Below are positions 30,800 through 40,489 of a stretch of 64,000 bases of DNA, in pieces. Below the pieces are notes generated by a model. The model worked only from the letters and a program-made list of their open reading frames with translations. It did no database searches and was not told the DNA's origin. Where the stretch lies: positions 4,154,001 through 4,218,000 of the forward strand of contig NC_017964.1 in NCBI RefSeq assembly GCF_000219915.2, written 5' to 3'. The translations under genes were made by a program, and so were the position numbers. How positions within the stretch are numbered: position 1 is the first letter of the stretch; every line of letters begins with the position of its first letter. This DNA comes from Advenella kashmirensis WT001. GTDB taxonomy: Bacteria; Pseudomonadota; Gammaproteobacteria; Burkholderiales; Burkholderiaceae_B.

Positions 30800-30961
30800 T
30801 GGCGCATGCCAGCTTCACTGAACCGGCATCCACCCTCACGATCATCATCTGATCGGCACGTTGGTTGTTGTAACGGCGCTGGCCACCACGGTGCAGCGCA
30901 TAAAATATGGATTACCGCTGCATTGCAGATCATAATGCAGCGGTGACCCGTCAGGAAACCG

Positions 30962-31003
30962 TAAAGCGTGCTCACCTGGCCGGTGGCACGCTTTATTATT
31001 TTT
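30962..31003 (+). terminator. Intrinsic terminator of the SDR gene
   Basis: TAAAGCGTGC (30962-30971) pairs with GCACGCTTTA (30986-30995), with an inner CACC/GGTG extension, followed by TTATTTTTA. Strong terminator on the plus strand. Confidence 0.85.
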
Positions 31004-31062
31004 ATTACTTTAATGCGTCGGCCGTCATTGCCCTGACCCTTGTTCCCAATATCGGAGGGCAT

Positions 31063-31120
31063 AAAAAATCCCCGCCTGATCGGATCCTGTTGTTTTTAAC
31101 TACAGACCCGGGCGGGGATT
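31063..31120 (-). terminator. Intrinsic terminator of the second tct operon
   Basis: On the minus strand the stem AATCCCCGCC / GGCGGGGATT (31111-31120 with 31067-31076) ends in a run of T residues (31063-31068). The loop is long (34 bases). It lies 20 bases after the tctA stop. Confidence 0.7.
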
Positions 31121-31139
31121 ATTCTTTCAGAACGCGGGG

Positions 31140-32646
31140 TTAGTCTTCTTCGACGAAGGTTTCCTCACGTTTCTTGCGGATCGATGGAATGGCCACAATC
31201 ACCACAAGAATGGCTGCTGCAATAAGCAGTGACATGGACAGCGGCCGCGTGACAAAGGTAGTGAAATCACCTCGTGACAACAGCAGGGCGCGACGGAAGT
31301 TCTCTTCCATCATCGGGCCCAGTACCAGTCCCAGCAACAGCGGCGCGCCCTCGCATTTGAGTTTGCTCCAGAAATAGCCGATGATGCCGAAAATAGCCAT
31401 CACATAGATATCGAACACGTTGTAGTTCAACGAGTACACACCTATCGAGCAGAACAGCACAATGGCCGGGAACAGCATGCGGTAAGGCACTTTAAGCAGT
31501 TTGACCCACAGACCGACCAGCGGCAGGTTCAGGATCACCAGCATCATGTTACCGATCCACATGGACACGATCAGACCCCAGAACAAATCGGGATTGCTGC
31601 TCATGACCTGCGGGCCTGGCTGAATGTTGTGAATGGTCATCGCACCCACCATCAGCGCTGTCACCGCGTTACCCGGAATACCCAGCGTGAGTAGCGGGAT
31701 AAACGAGGTTTGCGCCGCCGCGTTGCTTGGCAGTCTCAGGACCGGCCAGACCGGCGGGATGGCCCTTGCCGAAGCGTTCCGGATTTTTGGAAAGCTTTTT
31801 CTCCATGGTATAGGAGGCAAAGGACGACAATACTGCACCGCCCCCAGGCAGAATACCCAGTGATGAACCCAGCAGCGTACCACGCAGAACAGCGGGCGCC
31901 GCTTCCTTGAATTCCTGTTTGTTTGGATACAGGCTGCCGATCTTGTCGGTAATGTTGACGCGATTTTCCTTTTGCGCCAGGTTGTTCATGATTTCAGCCA
32001 GGCCGAAAACACCCATGGCGACCACGGCAAAGTCGATCCCATCCTGCAACTCAGGAATACCGAAGTCAAAACGGGCAACGCCGGAGTTTACATCGGTACC
32101 AACCATGCCTAGCAACAGGCCCAGCAGAATCATGCAAATCGCCTTGGGCAGGGAGCCTGAGGCCAGGACCACGGCACCAATCAGACCCAGCACCATCAGC
32201 GAGAAATACTCTGCAGGCCCGAATTTGAAGGCGACCTCAGCCAGTGGCGGTGCGAATGCGGCCAGCAGGACTGTGGCAAAACAACCGGCAAAGAAAGAGC
32301 CCAGCGCCGCGATCGACAGCGCCGCTCCCGCTCGCCCATTCTTGGCCATCTGGTGGCCATCGAGCACCGTGACCACCGCCGAGGTTTCCCCCGGTAGCGC
32401 CACCAGAATGGCCGTGGTTGACCCCCCGTACTGGGAGCCGTAGTAAATACCGGCAAGCATAATCAAACCGGCAACAGGGGGCAGAACGTAGGTAAGCGGC
32501 AGCAGCATCGCAATGGTAGGGACGGGGCCGATACCAGGCAATACGCCGATCAAAGTTCCGAGAATACATCCGAGCAGCGCATACAGCAGGTTCTCAGGCG
32601 TAAACGCCACCGAAAACCCCAGCGCCAGGTGTTCAAATAGTTCCAT
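31140..32646 (-). CDS. Tripartite tricarboxylate transporter TctA family protein (frame interrupted near 31728)
   Basis: Large membrane subunit. N-terminal part: LGTLIGVLPGIGPVPTIAMLLPL, YYGSQYGGSTTAILVALPGETSAVVTVLDGHQMAKNG and SLGILPGGGAVLSSFASYTMEKKLS. After GPETA the frame shifts and continues SNAAAQTSFIPLLTLGIPGNAVTALMVGAM and VLGPMMEENFRRALLLSRGDF. A single extra base near 31727-31729 explains it. Corrected length is about 502 residues. It is the last gene of a tctC-tctB-tctA operon facing the SDR gene. Confidence 0.92.
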
Positions 32647-32650
32647 AATG

Positions 32651-33196
32651 TTATTTTCCTTTGAGACGACGTGCCAGCGTCACAACAGCGATAATGAGTG
32701 ACAGAGGGACGAAGATCTGCGCGAGCAGGGACCATTCGCCGAAAGGGACTGGCAGCAAGGGGAAAATCAGGCCAAGCCCCTTGATGAACGCCAGCCAGGT
32801 GAACAATGTGAGGAAAATGGCATTGAAAATCGCGATCTTGATGCTAAATTCATGACTGGCCAGGCTGCTGAAGATAATCAGCAATGGAACCGAAATGTAC
32901 AGTCCCAGATGGTCCAGCATGAGCGCGAATACGGCAATCGAACCGATGATCAGAAAAAGAATGTCCCAGTCGAAATGGCCGATGTCGGAGTCTTCTTTAG
33001 CCTCGCCGCGCAGGGAGGTCATAAAGACGACAGCGCCAAGCAACGCCAGGCAGACGCCCAGCCAGAATGGAAAATAACCCGGACCCATGCGGGCTGGAGT
33101 ACCCATGTCATACGCTCCGGAGAACAGGGCAAAGCCCACTCCGATAGCGACGAACATGATTCCTGCCCAAAAATCCTGTTGACTTTTGATGTGCAT
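32651..33196 (-). CDS. Tripartite tricarboxylate transporter TctB family protein
   Basis: Small membrane subunit of 181 residues with about four to five hydrophobic segments, starting with DFWAGIMFVAIGVGFALFSGAYDMG and ARMGPGYFPFWLGVCLALLGAVV, the typical TctB opening. Four bases before tctA, so translationally coupled. Confidence 0.9.
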   Translation of the reverse strand: MHIKSQQDFWAGIMFVAIGVGFALFSGAYDMGTPARMGPGYFPFWLGVCLALLGAVVFMTSLRGEAKEDSDIGHFDWDILFLIIGSIAVFALMLDHLGLYISVPLLIIFSSLASHEFSIKIAIFNAIFLTLFTWLAFIKGLGLIFPLLPVPFGEWSLLAQIFVPLSLIIAVVTLARRLKGK

Positions 33197-33300
33197 ATAC
33201 TAAACCTTCGTTTTTAATTTACTTTGCGCAAGGCAATGCTGCGGTCACGGTGCCGCCGGGATGCCCAGTCCCGGTTGCACTTGACGGTCAGCCTGATGCG

Positions 33301-34288
33301 TCAGTCGAGCTTGATATTGCCTTTCTTGACGACGTCCTTGGCCCAATCGAATTGTTGCTGAATTTCCTTGCCGAATTCTTCAGGCGAATTACCGGAAGCA
33401 AATGCGCCCTGTTTCTCCAGAGCTTCAACAACTTTGGGATCTTTCAGTGCTTCTACAGCCACACTGTTGAGTTTATCGATCACTTCCTTGGGTGTGCCGG
33501 CTGGAGCCAGAAGGCCATACCAGACAGGCTGATTCAGGTTTTCATAACCGAGTTCAGCGAAAGTGGGTACATCTTTGAGGCTGGCAAGCGCTCTTTCCAG
33601 GCGATTGCCATAGGCCGCAGGTTGCCACCTTGAATCTGGGGTAATGATGAAGGCAGGTTGTCGAACAGGATTTGTATCTGTCCGCCGACAGCGTCGGTAA
33701 CGGCAGGGCCCGAGCCACGGTAAGGCACGTGCACGATATCAGTTTTGGTGGTTTGCTTGAAGGCTTCTCCGAACAGGTGCAGCACGCCGCAGGTGCCCGA
33801 AGAACCATAGGAATATTTGCCAGGATTGGCCTTAACTTCTTCAAGGAAAGCCTTGAAGTCTTTGGAAGGAAACTTGGGATTCACTTCCAGGATGTTGGGT
33901 ACATTGGCGAAATTGACTACGGGTGCGAAATCTTTAAGCGCATCGTAGCCCAGACCGGTGGGTTTGCACGCAGGATTGACCGCCATGGTGGAGACGGTGG
34001 CAATGGACAGCGTGTAGCCATCTGGTTTGGCGCGGGCCGCTTCAGTTGCGCCCAGTGCACCGCCTGCGCCACCTTTGTTTTCGATGACCATGGGTTTGCC
34101 CAGGATATCACTCATTTTTGTCGTGACTACACGAGCAACGATATCGGTAGAGCCGCCTGGTGCAAACGGCACAATGACGCGGATAGTTTACTTGGGTAAT
34201 CCGCTGCCTGTGCATGTGCAGAGCCCACGGCTACAGCACTCAGGCAAAGGGCGGATGTAACAACTGAAAAAAGGGTACGCTTTTTCAT
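33301..34288 (-). CDS. Bug/TctC family periplasmic receptor (two frame interruptions, near 34190 and 33596)
   Basis: Signal peptide MKKRTLFSVVTSALCLSAVA to SAHA, then ADYPSK; one missing A near 34190 restores TIRVIVPFAPGGSTDIVARVV, the Bug hallmark. The middle contains ENKGGAGGALGATEAARAKPDG and VPYRGSGPAVTDAVGGQI. After ERL a second lesion near 33596 is needed to continue ASLKDVPTFAELGYENLNQPVWYG and the C-terminus IDKLNSVAVEALKDPKVVEALEKQG. Corrected length is about 329 residues. It heads the operon with tctB and tctA. Ligand unknown. Confidence 0.9.
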
Positions 34289-34999
34289 TGACATTCCTTA
34301 GTTATAGAATTCTCGGAGATGGCATCATTACAGATGAAATCCTGGCGGATTTAATTCAAACACCGTGGCGGATTGCGCGCACTTGGCTTCAATTAAAACA
34401 AGATAGTATTAAGGAACATGCACTGGAAGCAAGCCCTAATATTTGAACCTAGGGTAATTGCGGAGACATTGATGCAATGTAACCGTGCAGTAATGTGATG
34501 TCATGGTGCTTCCTGTTCGCGCAGGCCTTCGGGTATACGACATGCGTGATATTACAACTGATATGGATATGCTTTCCGCAATTGCCGGCCATTGCACGTG
34601 AAACGCCGTCAATTTTGCACGTATGTGAAATCATGGGCTAATGCGGGTCCTGCCACTCAATTCCATTTGTCTGATATCCGATCTTTCTATACTGCCGTGT
34701 TGGGTCCTCTGCGCCGGTCATGCGCCAGCCTGCGATTTATTGCGCCAATTGCGCCGCGCCACTCCCTGGCCTTTGCGTTCCGTCAGCACAACACGAAATT
34801 TGCCGCTTATTGTCCGCCCGATACGCCCCGGGTGAGCCAGTATGTCACGACCGGCAGGACGATGCATGCGGTTTATGCACACAGTAGGCATTCCACCCAG
34901 GCCGGACTGGGCGTGCGCGCATTAGCAGCAGCAAATCACAGCCCGCTGAAGCGATCTGGCGCGGGCTGCCGGCGTTTGTGATCGCGCCGCGTGGGGTGG
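34289..34999. other. Long intergenic region upstream of the Bug receptor gene
   Basis: About 710 bases without a supported gene. Near the receptor gene there is a direct repeat TGGCGGATT at 34343-34351 and 34366-34374 (23 bases apart, about two helical turns), which could be a regulator site. A stem CAGCCCGC/GCGGGCTG at 34939-34968 follows the livM stop on the minus strand but lacks a T-run. The rest shows nothing clear. Confidence 0.4.
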
Positions 35000-35980
35000 C
35001 TAGTGCTTCTTCCGATTTGCCGGCAGCAGGGCCAGCAGCTCACCGACAATCCCTTTGCGAAACGCCATAACGCACAGAATGAAAATCAGCCCCATGACAA
35101 TAGTGACCGACTCGCCCAGCGTCTGGAACCACTGAATGCCGGTTGAACTGGCCAGCATGCGTCCGATATCGCCGATTTTGTTCTCAATGAACACCACAAT
35201 CAGCGCACCGATCACCGGTCCGGTAAAGGTGCCCACACCGCCGATCAGGGTCATGAGTACAACCGTGCCCGACATCTGCCACATGGCGTCAGACAGCGTT
35301 GCTGAAACAAACACCAGGGTCTTGGTGGCGCCGGCCAGCCCGGCCAGGCCCGCAGACAACACGAAGGCCAGCAGCTTGAACTTTTCGACGTCATATCCCA
35401 GTGAAACGGTGCGTGGTTCATTTTCCTTGATCGCGTGCAGCACCTGACCAAAAGGCGACTTCACGGTGCGCCAGCAGATGAAGTAACCAATCAGGAAAAT
35501 GACAATCACCAAATAGTACAGATTCAGATCGTTGCTCAGGTCAATCATGCCGAACAGCTTGCCACGCGGTACGCCTTGCAGGCCGTCTTCGCCGCCGGTA
35601 AAGGGGGCCTGCAGAAAATAGAAGAAAACCATCTGCGACATGGCAAGCGTAATCATGGTGAAATAGATGCCGCTGCGCCGGATGGCCAGCCAGCCCACAA
35701 TCAATCCCAGCAGGGCTGCAATGATGACGCCAAAAAGAATACCCAGTTCCGGCGTCAGGCCCCAGACCTTGATGGCGTGGCCGGCAGCGTAGGCGGCACC
35801 GCCAAAGAAGGCGGCATGACCAAAGGACAGCAGGCCCACGTAACCCAGCAGAAGATTGAAGGCGCAGGCAAACAGCGCATAACACAGGATTTTCATGACG
35901 AAAATCGGATAGATACCCAAAGCAGGCAGAAAGGCCAGTGCCAGGGCAAAAACCAGCAAGGCAAGCAGTTGGCGGTTCAT
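35000..35980 (-). CDS. livM: Branched-chain amino acid-type ABC transporter permease LivM
   Basis: Inner-membrane permease of a HAAT-family importer. The 326 residues have about nine hydrophobic segments and the characteristic LLLGYVGLLSFGHAAFFGGAAYAAG and VVLMTLIGGVGTFTGPVIGALIVV motifs. It overlaps the livH stop by four bases and is the last gene of livG-livF-livK-livH-livM. Confidence 0.93.
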   Translation of the reverse strand: MNRQLLALLVFALALAFLPALGIYPIFVMKILCYALFACAFNLLLGYVGLLSFGHAAFFGGAAYAAGHAIKVWGLTPELGILFGVIIAALLGLIVGWLAIRRSGIYFTMITLAMSQMVFFYFLQAPFTGGEDGLQGVPRGKLFGMIDLSNDLNLYYLVIVIFLIGYFICWRTVKSPFGQVLHAIKENEPRTVSLGYDVEKFKLLAFVLSAGLAGLAGATKTLVFVSATLSDAMWQMSGTVVLMTLIGGVGTFTGPVIGALIVVFIENKIGDIGRMLASSTGIQWFQTLGESVTIVMGLIFILCVMAFRKGIVGELLALLPANRKKH

Positions 35981-36864
35981 TTCACTTTCCCGAAGAGTCC
36001 GGCAGGACGCAATAACAAGACAATTGCCATAATAATGAAGACGACCGTACTGGACGCTTCCGGCCAGAATACTTTGGTCAGCCCTTCGATAACGCCCAGT
36101 CCGAGACCGGTGACAATAGAGCCCATAATGGACCCCATGCCGCCAATCACCACAACAGCGAACACGACAATAATAAGATTCGATCCCATCAGCGGAGATA
36201 CCTGCAGGACTGGTGCGGCAAGCACGCCGGCAAATCCAGCCAGGGCAACGCCAAAGCCATAGGTTAACGTCACCATGAGCGGCACATTGATGCCGAACGC
36301 TTCCACCAGTTTGGAATTCTCGGTGCCGGCGCGCAGCAATGCACCCAGGCGGGTACGCTCAATCACGTACCAGGTGACCAGGCAGGCGATAATCGAGGCG
36401 ACGACGACCCAGCCGCGATAGATAGGCAATACCATGAAACCCAGGTTGACCGCGCCGCGCAATGATTCCGGCGTGGGATAGGGTTGTCCGGATACGCCGT
36501 ACATGCTGCGGAAAATGCCTTCGATGAGCAAGGTCAGGCCAAACGTAAGCAGCAGACCATAAAGATGATCCAGCTTGTACAGGTGACGCAGCAGCAAGCG
36601 TTCAATGATAATGCCGAGCAGGCCCACCACGAGCGGGGCGACAATGAGCATGACCCAGTAATTGAGGCCCAGAAACTGCAGGCCCATCCACGCCACGAAT
36701 GCTCCGAGCATATACAGTGCGCCGTGAGCAAAGTTGATCACGTTGAGCAGGCCGAAGATCACGGCAAGGCCAAGCGATAGCACTGCATAAAAAGAGCCGT
36801 TGACCAGGCCCAGAAGAATCTGGCCCAGAAAAGCAGCAAGGGGTATGCCAAAAATGGTAATCAT
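35977..36864 (-). CDS. livH: Branched-chain amino acid-type ABC transporter permease LivH
   Basis: Partner permease of 295 residues with QILLGLVNGSFYAVLSLGLAVIFG, NVINFAHGALYMLGAF, and VVIGGMGSIMGSIVTGLGLGVIEGL, all typical of LivH. About eight hydrophobic segments. Located between livK and livM. Confidence 0.94.
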   Translation of the reverse strand: MITIFGIPLAAFLGQILLGLVNGSFYAVLSLGLAVIFGLLNVINFAHGALYMLGAFVAWMGLQFLGLNYWVMLIVAPLVVGLLGIIIERLLLRHLYKLDHLYGLLLTFGLTLLIEGIFRSMYGVSGQPYPTPESLRGAVNLGFMVLPIYRGWVVVASIIACLVTWYVIERTRLGALLRAGTENSKLVEAFGINVPLMVTLTYGFGVALAGFAGVLAAPVLQVSPLMGSNLIIVVFAVVVIGGMGSIMGSIVTGLGLGVIEGLTKVFWPEASSTVVFIIMAIVLLLRPAGLFGKVK

Positions 36865-36950
36865 ATTTCAACGACTGCGTCAGTTTAAATAACATTCATG
36901 AATCTGACAGGCGCCGCGATTGGCGCGCCTGTCAGAACAGGCCTGCAGAA

Positions 36951-38147
36951 TCAGAGCTTGCAGGTTGATTCGCTTTCCGCTCCGTAGGCGACTTCGCCGG
37001 GGACTTTTTCCACAACCTTGTAGTAATCCCAAGGTCCTTTGGATTCTTCCGGTGTTTTCACCTGCATCAGATACATGTCATGTACCACCAGGCCGTCCTT
37101 GCGGGTCACGCCGTTTTTCATGAACATGTTGTTGATTTTATTGGATTTGAACCATTTGATGATTTCATCACCGTTATCGGTCTTGGTTTCAGCCACGGCT
37201 TTCAGATAAGTGCCCACCGCAGCATAGTCACCAGCCTGCAGGAATGAAGGCTTACGTTTGACTTTATCCTCGAATTTTTTTGACCAGGCGCGCGACTCAT
37301 CGTCCTGATCCCAATACCAGGAGGACGTCAGGTACAGGCCTTGCGTGGTTTTCAGGCCCAGCGAGTGCACGTCGTTGATGAACACAAGCAGCCCGGCCGG
37401 CTTGATCGCGGGGAAAACACCGAATTCGCTGCCGGCTTTCATGGAGTTGATGAAGTCGCCACCGGCATTGGCCAGACCCATGATCTGTGCACCAGAAGAC
37501 TGCGCCTGCAGCATGTAGGACGAAAAATCCGTTGTGCCAAGCGGCACCTTGACCGAACCCACGACTTCACCCTTGTTCGCCTTGACTACCGTGGTGGTAT
37601 CGGCTTCAAGCGCGTGACCGAATGCATAATCGGCGGTCAGGAAGAACCATTTGGTACCGCCCTGTTTGACCACGGCGCCACCGGTTACGTTGGCCAGCGC
37701 CTTGGTGTTATAGGCGTAGTGGATGGTGTAAGGCGTGCAGTTGGCATTGGTCAGCGCGGTACTACCGGGGCCGATCGCAATATAAGGGATTTTCTTGTTG
37801 GCAGCCACAGCGGCAGACGCAAGTGCGGTAGCCGAATTGGTCCCACCGATAATCATGTCCACCTTATTCTGGTCGATCCATTGCCGCACGCGGGCCGAAG
37901 CCACGTCGGCCTTGTTCTGGTGGTCGGCACTGAGCAGTTCGATTTTCTTGCCATCGATCGCACCGCCAGCATCTTCAATGGCCATTTTGATGGCTTCCAC
38001 ACCGGCTTTGCCGTCAATATCAGAATAGACGCCTGACATATCGGTAATGAAGCCGATACGGATAACATCATCGGAAATGCCCGCAGCCATGGCCTGGGTG
38101 CCCAGCGAAGCCAGTGCAAGCGCACAAAGCGTTTTTGTGAGTCTCAT
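36951..38147 (-). CDS. livK: HAAT-type ABC transporter substrate-binding protein
   Basis: Periplasmic type-1 binding protein of 398 residues. Signal peptide MRLTKTLCALALASLG, cleavage after AMA; mature part ISDDVIRIGFITDMSGVYSDIDGKAGVEA, then IGGTNSATALASAAVA and FFLTADYAFGHALEADTT. This subgroup in betaproteobacteria serves amino acids, amides and aromatic acids, so the ligand is not fixed by sequence. It lies between livF and livH. Confidence 0.9.
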   Translation of the reverse strand: MRLTKTLCALALASLGTQAMAAGISDDVIRIGFITDMSGVYSDIDGKAGVEAIKMAIEDAGGAIDGKKIELLSADHQNKADVASARVRQWIDQNKVDMIIGGTNSATALASAAVAANKKIPYIAIGPGSTALTNANCTPYTIHYAYNTKALANVTGGAVVKQGGTKWFFLTADYAFGHALEADTTTVVKANKGEVVGSVKVPLGTTDFSSYMLQAQSSGAQIMGLANAGGDFINSMKAGSEFGVFPAIKPAGLLVFINDVHSLGLKTTQGLYLTSSWYWDQDDESRAWSKKFEDKVKRKPSFLQAGDYAAVGTYLKAVAETKTDNGDEIIKWFKSNKINNMFMKNGVTRKDGLVVHDMYLMQVKTPEESKGPWDYYKVVEKVPGEVAYGAESESTCKL

Positions 38148-38191
38148 CGTTACTCTCCAATAGATATGATTAATTGTTGTTAATTGAAACG

Positions 38192-38909
38192 TTAAACGCC
38201 AAGCAGCTCGTTCAACGTATCTTGTTTTGCAGACAGTTGTGCAGCCGGAAAAGCTTCTACGATCTCACCGTGTTCCATGACATAGAAATGGTCTGCCAAG
38301 GCGCGGCGAAGTGGAAATTCTGTTCGACCATGATGATCGTCAGCCCCTTTTGCTTGAGCGTGGTAATCATGCGAGCCAGCGCCTGCACAATGACCGGCGC
38401 CAGCCTTCGGAAATTTCGTCCAGCAACAGGATGTCGGCGCCAGTGCGCAGGATGCGCGCCACTGCCAGCATCTGCTGCTCGCCGCCCGACAGGCGGGTGC
38501 CGGGTGAATTGCGACGTTCCTTCAGATTCGGGAACATGGCGTAGATTTCATCCAGCGACATGGCATTGGCCGCGGCCTTGTCGTTTTTCAGCGGCGGCGG
38601 CAGCAGCAGGTTTTCTTCACAGCTTAAGCTGGCAAAAATACCGCGCTCTTCCGGACAATAGCCAACACCCAGGTGAGCAATGCGGTGGGTCGGCAGACTG
38701 ATGGCCTCTTGGCCGTGAATCCGCACAGAACCCTTGCGGCTGCCGGTCAGACCCAGCAGGGCGCGCATGGTCGTGGTGCGGCCGGCGCCGTTACGGCCCA
38801 GCAGGGTCACGACACTGCCTTTGGGCACGCTCATGTTTACGCCATGCAGAATATGCGACTCGCCATACCACGCGTGCAGATCTTTTATTTCAAGGGCAAG
38901 GGCGCTCAT
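38192..38909 (-). CDS. livF: ABC transporter ATP-binding protein LivF (two frame interruptions, near 38405 and 38306)
   Basis: One of two ATPases of the importer. It opens LALEIKDLHAWYGESHILHGVNM. Walker A reads GRNGAGRTTT, with Arg where Lys is canonical; signature LSGGEQQMLAVARIL; Walker B ADILLLDEIS. After SEG the frame is lost; restoring one base near 38405 gives LAPVIVQALARMITTLKQKG and IIMVEQNFHF, and a second near 38306 gives LADHFYVMEHGEIV and the end at 38192 (NELLGV). Corrected length is about 239 residues. The start overlaps livG as ATGA. Confidence 0.9.
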
Positions 38910-39679
38910 GCATGCGCTCCTTGCAAAGCGGCGTCGGCGGTGCCCATATAGGCTTCCATAACGGCTGGATTGGTTGAAACCGTGGCGTAATCGCCTTCGG
39001 CCAGCACGGTTCCGCGCGCCAGCACTGTAATACGATCGGCAATAGAAGCGATGACATTCATGTTGTGCTCAACCATCAGAATGGTGCGCCCGACACTGAC
39101 TTTTTTGATCAATTGCGTAACGCGATCCACGTCTTCATGCCCCATTCCCTGCGTGGGTTCGTCCAGCAGCATCAATTCGGGTTCCATCGCCAACGTCGTG
39201 GCGATTTCCAGCGCACGCTTGCGGCCATAAGGCAGACTGGAAGTAATATGATCCTGGAAATCCAGCAGATCAACTTCTGCCAGAAGCGCACGGGCCCGGT
39301 CATTGAGCTTGTCCAGCGAGGTATCGCTTTTCCAGAAATGAAAGGACGTGCCTTCTTCACGCTGCAGCCCGATGCGTACATTTTCAAGGACCGTCATGTT
39401 CGGAAACACGGCGGAAATCTGGAAAGAACGGATGATTCCCTTGCGCGCAATCTGTGCAGGTTTTGCAGATGTAATGTTCTGGCCGTTGAAAAAAATCTCG
39501 CCGGAGGTTGGCGTAATAAATTTTGTCAGCAGGTTAAAGCACGTTGTTTTGCCCGCGCCGTTAGGGCCGATCAACGCATGGATGGACCCTCTTTCCACCT
39601 GCAGATCAACAGCATTTACCGCCACAAAACCAAGAAATTCCTTGGTCAGTTTCTTTGTCTCTAATATTAGATCTGTCAT
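38906..39679 (-). CDS. livG: ABC transporter ATP-binding protein LivG
   Basis: ATPase with Walker A GPNGAGKTTCFNLLTKF, the LivG-specific insert after ITPTSGEIFFNGQNI, signature LPYGRKRALEIATTL, Walker B LMLLDEPTQGMG and MVEHNMNV. ATG 39679 (MTDLILETKKLTKEF) is preferred over the upstream in-frame codon because it aligns with family N-termini. The 257 residues are normal. First gene of the liv operon. Confidence 0.92.
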   Translation of the reverse strand: MTDLILETKKLTKEFLGFVAVNAVDLQVERGSIHALIGPNGAGKTTCFNLLTKFITPTSGEIFFNGQNITSAKPAQIARKGIIRSFQISAVFPNMTVLENVRIGLQREEGTSFHFWKSDTSLDKLNDRARALLAEVDLLDFQDHITSSLPYGRKRALEIATTLAMEPELMLLDEPTQGMGHEDVDRVTQLIKKVSVGRTILMVEHNMNVIASIADRITVLARGTVLAEGDYATVSTNPAVMEAYMGTADAALQGAHA

Positions 39680-40138
39680 GTTCTTGTCTTGTGAAACCCG
39701 CAAGAAAGCAGGTAGTTCACCCGCTGCCGTATGTAGCAGACAGTATGCTTACGAACACGTCAATTTGCTATTAGTGCTAACCATAGGTGAATTGTTGACG
39801 GCAATAGTTAATGAAACTACACGGCAAATTCAGAGACGATTGGATAAAAAAAGACCATTTTAGAAACATTGTCTGTCGCATAGGCGACAATTGCTGGCGC
39901 GGCGAATCAGAAAATCGTCGAATGCGCCAAGGCATCACTTTTACTACGCTTTTCGCAACTCCAGGCATTGCTGGCCTGGCAGGCCGTTTTGGCGAGGTGA
40001 AAGTCAATAGTCGTCGACTATTGCAATTGTCATATTTTTTCGGCACGCAGGCGGGCCAGAACATAGGCTTTGCCAACTCGCTAACCTGTGTCGCCGATGT
40101 CTACGGCGTCCAGTGCGTGGGCATCACAGGCCGTTTTT
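39680..40138. other. Intergenic region upstream of livG with a perfect palindrome
   Basis: About 460 bases between livG and the convergent-side ArsR stop. It contains the perfect palindrome CAATAGTCG-T-CGACTATTG at 40005-40023. No gene is supported: open frames here lack family features and ribosome-binding sites. Confidence 0.45.
40005..40023. promoter_or_regulatory. Perfect 19-base palindrome, candidate operator
   Basis: Two 9-base arms around a single central base. The symmetry is typical of sites for dimeric repressors such as GntR or TetR proteins. It lies 326 bases before livG, which is far for a simple repressor site, so it may belong to a distant promoter. Confidence 0.45.
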
Positions 40139-40489
40139 TTACACATCTCCCTCTACCATATGCCGCAAGCGTTCGAGCGCACGATCCCAGCCTGCCGAGA
40201 TGCCGTGCAGAAAGGCCTGCGCTTCTTGCAGCCGTTGTGTTTTCAGTGCATAGCGTACTTCGCGACCGTGCCTTTGGTGCTGCACCAGGTTGGCGCCTTC
40301 GAGCACCTGTAGATGCTTGATGATGGCCTGGCGCGTAACCTGTGCATTCTCGGACAAACGTGTCGCCGATTGCGCGCCCTGCTCCACCAGTTGCTGCACC
40401 AGCGCAAGCCGGGTGGCATCGCCAAGCGCAGCAAACACATCTGCAAAGCTCTGCTCATCGGCAGTGGCCTGATCAATCACGCTCGACAT
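40139..40489 (-). CDS. ArsR family transcriptional repressor
   Basis: The 116 residues form a winged HTH: SFADVFAALGDATRLALVQQLVEQG, then SATRLSENAQVTRQAIIKHLQVLEGANLV and HGREVRYALK. No metal-binding cysteine box (CxC) is present. That and the pairing with an AHSA1 protein place it in the SdpR/YgaV-like group of non-metal ArsR proteins. It overlaps the AHSA1 gene by 17 bases and is likely autoregulated through the operator at 41006. Confidence 0.9.
   Translation of the reverse strand: MSSVIDQATADEQSFADVFAALGDATRLALVQQLVEQGAQSATRLSENAQVTRQAIIKHLQVLEGANLVQHQRHGREVRYALKTQRLQEAQAFLHGISAGWDRALERLRHMVEGDV

Larger units (their letters stand above)
30800..31139. other. Convergent intergenic region with several hairpins
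   Basis: Between the SDR and tctA stops lie three stem-loops: one at 30914-30944 (ACCGCTGCATT and its exact complement, 9-base loop, no T-run), and the two terminators listed separately. No gene is supported. Confidence 0.6.

Noticed and set aside
34939..34968. Terminator of the liv operon
   Set aside because: The stem is good but no T-run follows on the minus strand; at most a weak or Rho-assisted end.
39811..40320. Plus-strand open frame of about 170 codons upstream of livG
   Set aside because: No family features, no ribosome-binding site, and it runs over the ArsR gene on the other strand.
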